The notes beneath the pieces are model-generated. The model was not told the origin of the DNA, did not search any database, and saw only the letters and a program-made list of their open reading frames with translations. DNA of 5,243 nucleotides from Victivallales bacterium (lineage in GTDB: Bacteria; Verrucomicrobiota; Lentisphaeria; Victivallales; JAADHT01): positions 1 through 5,243 of the forward strand of contig JAFGFR010000010.1 in NCBI GenBank assembly GCA_016930955.1, read 5' to 3'. Below, in pieces: positions 1-5,176 of the stretch. Numbering within the stretch: position 1 is the first letter of the stretch; every line of letters starts with the position of its first letter. A program made the position numbers and the translations under genes.

Positions 1-75
1 GACAGCTTAAGGTATGCACCAGCCATTTCGCCGCATCGTCTGCCACACCGGCGCTCCCGACTCGGTTCACGCGGA

Positions 76-102
76 GTTTCGAAACTGACTTGTCATGGTT
101 TC
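76..102. promoter_or_regulatory. palindrome with repeated half-site at the start of the transporter gene
   Basis: GTTTCGAAAC (76-85) is a perfect 10-base palindrome, and its half GTTTC recurs at 98-102. The segment 81-102 can also fold with itself (GAAAC with GTTTC, TGAC with GTCA). It lies just before or within the start region of the transporter gene, so an operator or a leader structure is possible. A 10-base palindrome can arise by chance, and no known regulator is matched. Confidence 0.2.
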
Positions 103-105
103 TTT

Positions 106-2577
106 TTGGCGCTTCCACTTTCTCTGCTTTTTTTCCCGATTTTTCTTTGCGGCTGTGGCGGTTCGAGGGAGGAGAGACGGGTGGAAGCCCTCAAGGTCGT
201 CCAGGGGGACAGGCAGTGCGCACTTCCAAAGAGCGAATGCGACAAGGAGCTCATCGTTGAAATCTCGTATCGTTCTAGGGGTTTGTTCGGGGGCAAGGGA
301 TCGACTCACCCGGTAGCAGGCGTGCCCGTCAGATTCGAGTTGCTCCCGGGATCTGATTTGAAGATAGTCTGCGATCGCCCGATAAGCGACAATGGAGGGG
401 TTGTCAGGGCGAGGATAATAACCGGATCCCTTATAGGTGACCAGTACTTCAAGGTTTACCCGGAAGGGTTTCCCGAGGTTTCCGAAGTCATCCGTGTGAC
501 ATCGGGAGTTTATATCGACGGCAACAGGCAGGAAGCTTTTTCGGGCAACGCGCTTCCTGAGCCGATAGTCCTGACTGTCTACGGAGCCGATGGAAAGCCG
601 GTGTCAGGGGTTCCAGTATATTTCCGTCTGACTCCTGAAAGCGAGAAGAAAAAAACCATTTCCTGCAAGCCCATGAGAATCCTTACCGATGCCGAAGGCA
701 AGGCCCAGACTTTCTGCAAGGTAGGATCGGGGACGGGGGCGTACAGTATTATCGCCGAGGTCTCCGAGCCGGCGATGGGCATCCAGGCAAGAGGCATCGA
801 GATCAAGGTGTTCGGGCTGAATGTGTGGGGGATAAAAGGTATTTTGATTACAGTGCTGGGCGGGCTGGCGATCTTCATCTACGGCATGCACTTGATGACA
901 GATGGGTTGCAGATGGTCGCAGGCAACAAGATGAGAAATCTGCTTCAGTTCTTCACCCGCAACCGTGTATTCGCCGTGCTCGCTGGCACTCTGGTCACAG
1001 GGGTGATCCAGTCTTCCAGCGCATGCACGGTCATGGTCGTGGGGTTTGTAAACGCTGGTCTGCTTACCCTGACCCAGGCGATTGGTGTGGTGTTCGGTGC
1101 AAACATAGGGACGACAGTCACGGCGCAGATAATCTCCTTCAAGATAGAGCAGGTCGCTCTGCCCTGCATCGCCATTGGCCTGCTCGCACTGCTTGTGTCC
1201 AGCCGCCATGTATGGAAGGGCTGGGGCTCTACAGTGATGGGATTCGGCCTGCTGTTCTTCGGATTGGCGATCATGAGCGACGAGCTTAAATTGGTAAGCG
1301 ATTTCCCCTCTGTTGTTGATTTTTTCGCCCGGTTCGATTGCTCGCCCCTGAATCCAGGATGCTACATGCCTTTTCTTTCTGTCTTGGGAGCCATGGCCAT
1401 CGGAATGTTCATGACCTTTATAATACAAAGCAGCTCGGCGACGATTGGTATCGCTCTGGCACTCGCGAGCAGCGGATTGATCAACTTCTACACTGCAGTG
1501 CCGCTTATCATCGGCGACAACATAGGCACCACCATAACGGCCAACCTCGCCGCCCTGGGTGCCAACCGAAGCGCCAAGCAGGCCGCGTTTGCGCATTTCC
1601 TCTTTAACGCCTTGGGCGCGGGATATATGTTTGTGTTTTTTTTCGTTTTTTTCGACGGCTATCCGATCTACCTCTACTTTATCGACATCATTACCCCAGG
1701 CAATGTCTTTGCCGGCGAGAATGTAACCAGGCACATAGCAATGGCACATACCGCTTTCAATCTTTTCAACGTGCTGCTCTTCCTGCCTTTCATCGGGTAT
1801 ATTGCAAAACTCTCGAACCTAGCAATACCCCTCAAGCCTGGCGAGCAGGAGAAGATCATACATCTCGAACCTACTTTGATCAGGACTCCATATATAGCGA
1901 TCGAGCAGGTCATAGGGTCCTTGAGGTACATGACCAGAGAGGCGTGGCAGATGATCAGCCTTGCGATGGAGAAGTCTTTCCTGCCCAGGAAGGTTGACGA
2001 TAAGCTCAGCTCCTCTCTGATGAAGAGGGAGAATAAGATAGACAGCCTCCAAAGCGAGATAACGGCATATCTGGTCAAGCTCACCGAGGTTCAGCTACTG
2101 GAGGAGCAGGCCGGGATCGTGCCATTGCTGATGCACTGCACCAACGATGCCGAACGAATAGCAGACCATGCAGAAAATATAATTTCTCTCGCAAAGAGGC
2201 TTAAGGAATGTAAGAAGAAGTTCTCCAAGGATGCCGAGGCTGAGATTGATCTGATGTGGGGTGTGCTCAAGAGGCAGGCTGAGCATGTGATAAAGAGTTT
2301 CGAAAGGGCTGACATCTCCATGGCCGACAAGGCCAAGAAGGACGAGCGGAAGCTGGACAAGCTAGCCGTCAAGTTCGAGGAGAATCACATATCAAGGCTC
2401 AGGGGAGGTAAGTGCAATGCCGTCACCGGGGTGATTTTCCTTGAGATGCTGGCGGAGCTGGAGAAGATCGGGGATCGTTTCGACAACATTGCCGACAGGC
2501 TGCCGGATATCCTCAAGCATCATTTGAACCTGGGGGTAAGTCACCGTAATGGCGGAGCAAACGGGGAAAAATCTTGA
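106..2577 (+). CDS. Na+/phosphate cotransporter family protein with N-terminal Ig-like domains and C-terminal PhoU-like domain
   Basis: An 823-residue inner-membrane protein that probably moves phosphate with sodium. Residues 1-17 form a hydrophobic leader ending in a lipobox (LCGC, Cys17). Residues about 28-135 and 136-238 look like two extracytoplasmic Ig-like/Big-type beta domains; both carry the PVxGVPVxFxL strand motif (about 69-79 and 165-175). The transporter core (about 245-570) has two inverted repeats typical of the Na/Pi cotransporter (PF02690, NptA/YjbB) family: QSSSA at 302-306 with GANIGTTVTA at 331-340, and QSSSA at 441-445 with GDNIGTTITA at 470-479. Residues about 600-805 are PhoU-like helices with two E-x3-D-x3-N metal-type motifs (E683/D687/N691 and E786/D790/N794). 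Transporter plus PhoU is a known arrangement; the secreted Ig-like part is less usual. The TTG start at 106 is provisional: the frame is open back to base 1, no Shine-Dalgarno precedes TTG, and the leader lacks a basic n-region. Direction of transport cannot be read from sequence. Confidence 0.9.
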   Translation: MALPLSLLFFPIFLCGCGGSREERRVEALKVVQGDRQCALPKSECDKELIVEISYRSRGLFGGKGSTHPVAGVPVRFELLPGSDLKIVCDRPISDNGGVVRARIITGSLIGDQYFKVYPEGFPEVSEVIRVTSGVYIDGNRQEAFSGNALPEPIVLTVYGADGKPVSGVPVYFRLTPESEKKKTISCKPMRILTDAEGKAQTFCKVGSGTGAYSIIAEVSEPAMGIQARGIEIKVFGLNVWGIKGILITVLGGLAIFIYGMHLMTDGLQMVAGNKMRNLLQFFTRNRVFAVLAGTLVTGVIQSSSACTVMVVGFVNAGLLTLTQAIGVVFGANIGTTVTAQIISFKIEQVALPCIAIGLLALLVSSRHVWKGWGSTVMGFGLLFFGLAIMSDELKLVSDFPSVVDFFARFDCSPLNPGCYMPFLSVLGAMAIGMFMTFIIQSSSATIGIALALASSGLINFYTAVPLIIGDNIGTTITANLAALGANRSAKQAAFAHFLFNALGAGYMFVFFFVFFDGYPIYLYFIDIITPGNVFAGENVTRHIAMAHTAFNLFNVLLFLPFIGYIAKLSNLAIPLKPGEQEKIIHLEPTLIRTPYIAIEQVIGSLRYMTREAWQMISLAMEKSFLPRKVDDKLSSSLMKRENKIDSLQSEITAYLVKLTEVQLLEEQAGIVPLLMHCTNDAERIADHAENIISLAKRLKECKKKFSKDAEAEIDLMWGVLKRQAEHVIKSFERADISMADKAKKDERKLDKLAVKFEENHISRLRGGKCNAVTGVIFLEMLAELEKIGDRFDNIADRLPDILKHHLNLGVSHRNGGANGEKS

Positions 2578-2623
2578 AATATTTACGGATCTCCTGATTT
2601 ATTTCCCATAATTTTGGGCTTGA

Positions 2624-2652
2624 AGGCCGAATCCGGCTTGATTTTTTATTTT
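2624..2652 (+). terminator. probable rho-independent terminator of the transporter gene
   Basis: A short stem pairs 2624-2629 with 2634-2639 (four GC pairs GCCG/CGGC, one G-U and one A-T pair) around the tetraloop AATC. It is followed by six T at 2642-2647 and a further T-rich stretch to 2652. It lies 46 bases after the transporter stop codon, where a terminator separating that gene from the translation cluster would be expected. The stem is short but GC-rich next to the loop. Confidence 0.6.
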
Positions 2653-2665
2653 CTTGGACAATAAT
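2638..2665 (+). promoter_or_regulatory. candidate sigma-70-type promoter for the infC operon
   Basis: TTGATT (2638-2643, four of six matches to TTGACA) lies 16 bases before AATAAT (2660-2665, five of six matches to TATAAT). Transcription would begin near 2672, giving an infC leader of about 84 bases. The -35 element overlaps the 3' arm and tail of the transporter terminator, a compact arrangement. The assignment is by eye; this AT-rich segment could give such matches by chance. Confidence 0.35.
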
Positions 2666-2676
2666 TGCGCGGGTGT

Positions 2677-2718
2677 GATTCGTGGTGTTTAAGGTATTGA
2701 CGCTGCTGTCCACGAGTC
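2677..2718 (+). promoter_or_regulatory. 9-bp hairpin in the infC leader
   Basis: Bases 2677-2685 (GATTCGTGG) pair with 2710-2718 (CCACGAGTC) over nine consecutive positions with a single G-U wobble, enclosing a 24-base loop. It lies in the untranslated leader 25 bases before the infC Shine-Dalgarno and has no T tract after it, so it is not a terminator. In Firmicutes the leader of this cluster binds ribosomal protein L20; a comparable control role here is inference. Confidence 0.4.
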
Positions 2719-2742
2719 TCTTGCAGTAAAAATAAATAGTTT

Positions 2743-2750
2743 GGAGGGTG
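2743..2750 (+). promoter_or_regulatory. Shine-Dalgarno sequence that fixes the infC start
   Basis: GGAGGGTG is a near-ideal ribosome binding site. GGAGG ends 8 bases before ATC at 2756. It lies downstream of the in-frame TTG at 2741, which therefore cannot use it, and is too far (17 bases) from the next in-frame TTG at 2765. No ATG or GTG is at a suitable distance in frame. Confidence 0.8.
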
Positions 2751-2755
2751 TACAC

Positions 2756-3286
2756 ATCGCAAAGTTGATAAGGGAGAGTGGCCGTCTGCTGGCCGGTCGG
2801 GATGTGATGGTCGTTGACCAGAACGGAGAAAAACAGGAAAACACTATGTCCGTCGCCGACGCTTTGGCTATGGCGAAGCGCGCAGGACTGGATCTGGTGC
2901 TCGTGGCGGAGAATGCCGACCCGCCGGTGTGCAGGATCATGGATTTCGGCAAGCTTCAGTATGAACACAAGAAACGCCAGCGCGACCAGAAGAAAACCCT
3001 CCACGCCAATAAACTCAAGGAGGTCAAGTACCGCCTGAGAATAGAGAAGCATGACTACGAGTGCAAGCTTGGTCATGTGATCGAGTTCCTCGACAAGGGG
3101 CACAAGGTCAAGATATCTCTCATGTTTCGGGGGAGGGAGATGGCTCATAAGGATTTCGGGCTTGACTTGGTAAGAAAGGTCATCGAGGATCTCGATGAGC
3201 ACGGGAAGGCAGATTCGGAGCCGAGGATGGTCGGGAGAAGCATTTCGGTGACTCTCACGCCCTCGGCCAAAAAAGGCAGACACTGA
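2756..3286 (+). CDS. infC: translation initiation factor IF-3, probable AUC start
   Basis: IF-3 binds the 30S subunit, blocks premature joining of 50S and enforces correct start-codon/initiator-tRNA selection. Starting at ATC 2756 it has 176 residues, near the usual 170-180. The N-terminal domain (about 1-70) contains PPVCRIMDFGK at 56-66, part of the family signature R60-IMDFGK-x-x-Y-E-H-K-K. A lysine-rich linker follows (about 71-85), then the C-terminal ribosome-binding domain (about 86-170) with KEVKYR and FRGREMAH (124-131). The start is set by the GGAGGGTG Shine-Dalgarno; infC genes characteristically use AUU or AUC, which lets IF-3 repress its own synthesis. The usual RVNxxI motif near the N-terminus is degenerate here (ESGRLL at 7-12). 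It is first in the infC-rpmI-rplT-pheS cluster. Identity is secure; the start codon is strongly supported but not proven. Confidence 0.96.
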   Translation: MAKLIRESGRLLAGRDVMVVDQNGEKQENTMSVADALAMAKRAGLDLVLVAENADPPVCRIMDFGKLQYEHKKRQRDQKKTLHANKLKEVKYRLRIEKHDYECKLGHVIEFLDKGHKVKISLMFRGREMAHKDFGLDLVRKVIEDLDEHGKADSEPRMVGRSISVTLTPSAKKGRH

Positions 3287-3366
3287 TACAGCGGCTATAT
3301 ATGGCCCGGCTGGCATCGGCCGTATCAGCAGTAAGCGGCTAGACCGGCTGCCGCCTGCCAGTTTTT
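3284..3366 (+). promoter_or_regulatory. structured RNA region between infC and rpmI (possible pseudoknot or attenuator)
   Basis: Several helices can form here. TGATAC (3284-3289, including the infC stop) pairs with GTATCA (3322-3327), extended by GGC/GCC (3293-3295 with 3319-3321). CTGGCA (3310-3315), in the loop of that hairpin, is complementary to TGCCAG (3356-3361), so a pseudoknot is possible. GCGGC (3335-3339) pairs with GCCGC (3350-3354), with two further inner pairs. Five T follow at 3362-3366. The spot is where L20-responsive mRNA structures lie in the E. coli cluster. Pairings were found by eye; function is inferred. Confidence 0.4.
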
Positions 3367-3370
3367 AGGG

Positions 3371-3392
3371 GATGGCATGAAGTAATGCCATC
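3371..3392 (+). promoter_or_regulatory. perfect 8-bp hairpin upstream of rpmI
   Basis: GATGGCAT (3371-3378) pairs exactly with ATGCCATC (3385-3392) around the six-base loop GAAGTA. It lies 35 bases before the rpmI Shine-Dalgarno and is not followed by a T tract, so it is not an intrinsic terminator. It could be part of an L20-responsive leader or an mRNA processing/stability element; neither can be decided from sequence. Confidence 0.45.
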
Positions 3393-3439
3393 GCGGGTCG
3401 TCCCAGATGCCGGGAAAGAACTAAAATAAGGAGAGAACG

Positions 3440-3640
3440 ATGCCGAAGATGAAGACAAGGAAATGCGTGTCGAAACGTGTCAAGAAGACAGGCACCGGGA
3501 AGTACATGCACGCGCGTGCCGGCGGACGGCATATCCTCACCAAGAAGAGTGCCAAGCGCAAGCGCAGGTTGGGGCAGGACGGAGAGATAAAGAAGACCGA
3601 GATGAACAGATTGAAAGCCGCCCTGCCATATGGTCTATAA
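3440..3640 (+). CDS. rpmI: 50S ribosomal protein L35 (bL35)
   Basis: A 66-residue, highly basic protein of the large ribosomal subunit, matching the usual 64-66 residue length. It opens with the family pattern MPKMKTRKCVSKRVKKTGTGK, recognisable despite local changes, and continues with the RRH/RRHILTKKSAKRKR-type core, here GGRHILTKKSAKRKRRL at about 28-44. The ATG at 3440 is preceded by AAGGAG (3428-3433) at six bases, a strong ribosome binding site. It sits between infC and rplT as in most bacteria, separated from infC by 153 bases of structured spacer and from rplT by 86 bases. In this cluster bL20 typically represses translation of both rpmI and rplT. Confidence 0.97.
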   Translation: MPKMKTRKCVSKRVKKTGTGKYMHARAGGRHILTKKSAKRKRRLGQDGEIKKTEMNRLKAALPYGL

Positions 3641-3647
3641 GTCCATA

Positions 3648-3688
3648 GACGACTGTGCGCAGCCACAAACCTGCACTATTCGGTCGTC
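3648..3688 (+). promoter_or_regulatory. inverted repeat in the rpmI-rplT spacer
   Basis: GACGAC (3648-3653) is complementary to GTCGTC (3683-3688). Inside, either TGTG/CACA (3654-3657 with 3664-3667) or GTGC/GCAC (3655-3658 with 3673-3676) can add a short helix. A pyrimidine-rich stretch follows (3688-3696) but not a clean T run, so it is a weak terminator at best. An mRNA element affecting rplT translation is possible. Confidence 0.25.
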
Positions 3689-3726
3689 CTTCTTTCAGGC
3701 ACACATTTAAAACGGAGATATAAGAA

Positions 3727-4089
3727 ATGGCAAGAATAACACATGGACCCACATCGAGGAAGCGCCGCAAACGAGTTCTGGAGAGGGCCAAGGGATTTCG
3801 TGGCGCCAGAAGCAAGAATATCCGCACGGCGTACGACGCGGTCGACAAGGCTATGTCCCACGCATTTGTCGGGCGCAAGCAGAAGAAGCGTCAGTACCGC
3901 AGCCTTTGGACGATCAGGATCAATGCCGCCTGCAGGCAGGCCGGGAGCAACTACAGCAGCTTCATGAACGGGCTGAAGAAAGCCGAGATTAAGATCAACC
4001 GCAAGGTGCTTGCGGACATGGCCGTCGCAGACCCTGAAGCCTTTAATGCCCTGCTCGATAAGGCTGGCGTGCTGCTGGCTTCCAAATAG
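3727..4089 (+). CDS. rplT: 50S ribosomal protein L20 (bL20)
   Basis: A 120-residue 23S rRNA-binding protein needed early in assembly of the large subunit; in many bacteria it is also the translational repressor of rpmI-rplT. The sequence carries the family hallmarks in order: a basic N-terminal extension with TSRKRRKRVLERAKGFRGARS (about 9-29), QKKRQYRSLWTIRINAA (about 52-68), YSSFMNGLKKA (about 76-86) and KVLADMAVADPEAF (about 93-106). Length is as usual (115-120). The ATG is preceded by GGAG (3714-3717) at nine bases. Fourth position in the conserved order is taken by pheS, 70 bases downstream. Repressor activity in this organism is inferred from the family. Confidence 0.97.
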   Translation: MARITHGPTSRKRRKRVLERAKGFRGARSKNIRTAYDAVDKAMSHAFVGRKQKKRQYRSLWTIRINAACRQAGSNYSSFMNGLKKAEIKINRKVLADMAVADPEAFNALLDKAGVLLASK

Positions 4090-4111
4090 CAATGTCCATT
4101 TTTTCCCTGCT

Positions 4112-4141
4112 GCCGTCACTGGAGGCCAGTTGACTGCTGGC
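4112..4141 (+). promoter_or_regulatory. hairpin between rplT and pheS
   Basis: GTCACTGG (4115-4122) pairs with CCAGT-T-GAC (4126-4134) around a three-base loop, with one bulged T, giving eight pairs. GCC/GGC (4112-4114 with 4139-4141) can extend it across a four-base internal loop. The following bases are GGGTAAGGTTTTG, not a clear T tract, so strong termination is unlikely. The pheS ribosome binding site begins just after the helix, so it might modulate pheS expression. Confidence 0.3.
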
Positions 4142-4159
4142 GGGTAAGGTTTTGCCGTG

Positions 4160-5176
4160 ATGACTGAACAACTTGGACAGCTTGTCGAAGATGCCAGGGA
4201 GAGGCTTTTGCAAGTATCCTGCGACAGGGATATGGAGCAGGCGAGGATAGATTTTCTTGGCCGCAAAGGTATGCTTTCGGTGATGTCCGGAAAGATGAAG
4301 GGACTGTCGCCTGAGGAACGTCCGGTGTTCGGGAAGGCTTTGAACCGAACGAAGATGGCTGTCGAAGGGCTTTTCGAGGAGGCAGCATCTAGGCTGGCTG
4401 GAGTTTCCGGCGGCCTTGTCGGGGCAGAAGCCGTTGACCTTACGCTTCCAGGAAGAAAATTCCCGGTCGGAAGCAAGCATCCCGTCACAAGAATCATTGA
4501 CGAAAGCGTGGCAATCTTTCGGAGAATGGGCTTCACCGTGGCAGACGGGCCCGAGATCGAGACTGTCTACAACAATTTCGATGCCTTGAACACCCCTGCT
4601 GACCATCCATCGAGAGACCCGATGGACACCTTCTATTTCAGTGACGGGAGACTTTTGCGCACGCAGACATCCCCGGTTCAGATTAGGGTGATGAAGAGTG
4701 TGGAGCCTCCGATAAGGATAGTCGCCCCGGGAAGATGCTTCAGGCGAGACACCCCTGATGCCACGCACAGCATGAACTTTCACCAGATCGAGGGACTGTA
4801 TATAGACCGAGGCGTCTCGATGGCCGATCTGAAAGGTGTCCTGCTGGCATATGCGCACGAGCTTTTCGGCCCGGATGTGTCGATCAGGCTCAGACCACAC
4901 TTTTTCCCTTTCACAGAGCCAAGCGTGGAGTACGACTTCTCATGTATAATGTGCGGCGGTGAGGGGTGTCCGGTATGCAAGAACTCCGGCTGGCTCGAGA
5001 TCGCTGGCGCTGGTATGGTTGACCCTGCCGTGCTCGAGGAGGTGGGGCTGGAGCCTGAGATCTGGAGCGGTTATGCCTTCGGGATGGGGATAGAGCGGAT
5101 CGCCATGATCAGGTACAGGATCAGCGATATCCGTCTGCTTTACGAGAACGACCTGAGATTTCTGGAGCAGTTTTGA
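4160..5176 (+). CDS. pheS: phenylalanyl-tRNA synthetase, alpha subunit
   Basis: Catalytic subunit of the (alpha-beta)2 enzyme that attaches phenylalanine to tRNA-Phe. The product has 338 residues, within the family range of about 325-350. Residues 1 to about 95 form the helical tRNA-binding N-terminal arm, with DFLGRKG at 31-37. The class II catalytic domain follows: motif 1 around HPVTRIIDES (107-116), RDPMDTFYF (152-160), RTQTSPVQ (167-174), motif 2 around FRRDTPDATHSMNFHQIEG (194-212) and motif 3 in GYAFGMGIERIAMIRY (304-319). Ala306 matches the substrate-pocket alanine of the E. coli enzyme (Ala294). A four-cysteine CxxC-x4-CxxC knuckle (Cys262, 265, 270, 273) is present, as in many non-enterobacterial PheS. 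ATG 4160 is preferred for its spacing from TAAGG (4145-4149), but GTG 4157 directly before it is also possible; a stop at 4145 limits the frame. Confidence 0.97.
   Translation: MTEQLGQLVEDARERLLQVSCDRDMEQARIDFLGRKGMLSVMSGKMKGLSPEERPVFGKALNRTKMAVEGLFEEAASRLAGVSGGLVGAEAVDLTLPGRKFPVGSKHPVTRIIDESVAIFRRMGFTVADGPEIETVYNNFDALNTPADHPSRDPMDTFYFSDGRLLRTQTSPVQIRVMKSVEPPIRIVAPGRCFRRDTPDATHSMNFHQIEGLYIDRGVSMADLKGVLLAYAHELFGPDVSIRLRPHFFPFTEPSVEYDFSCIMCGGEGCPVCKNSGWLEIAGAGMVDPAVLEEVGLEPEIWSGYAFGMGIERIAMIRYRISDIRLLYENDLRFLEQF

Noticed and set aside
90..107. A PhoB (Pho box) site before the phosphate transporter
   Set aside because: TGTCAT at 91-96 matches one half-site, but the second repeat eleven bases on (101-107) does not match.
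95..316. A separate + strand gene from ATG 95
   Set aside because: It runs out of frame through the transporter's lipobox and first Ig-like domain and has no domain identity; its ATG matters only as a possible displaced start.
604..1749. A 381-codon minus-strand frame opposite the transporter gene
   Set aside because: Its product is His/Gln/Asp/Arg-rich with no domain character, and the + strand here encodes conserved transporter motifs; it is an antisense shadow.
2605..2618. CCCA/TGGG hairpin after the transporter gene
   Set aside because: Only four pairs with an AT-rich loop and no T tract; the hairpin at 2624-2639 is a better terminator.
2741..2743. TTG at 2741 as the infC start
   Set aside because: It overlaps the Shine-Dalgarno it would need, and nothing resembling a ribosome binding site lies upstream of it.
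2513..3316. A 267-codon minus-strand frame opposite the infC region
   Set aside because: It spans the intergenic terminator and is antisense to a clear IF-3 gene; no recognisable protein features.
4092..4133. A 13-codon ATG frame between rplT and pheS as a Phe leader peptide
   Set aside because: It encodes only one phenylalanine, has no Shine-Dalgarno, and the following hairpin lacks a T tract.
4043..4900. A 285-codon minus-strand frame opposite rplT and pheS
   Set aside because: It lies antisense to a fully recognisable pheS, overlaps the end of rplT, and shows no family resemblance.
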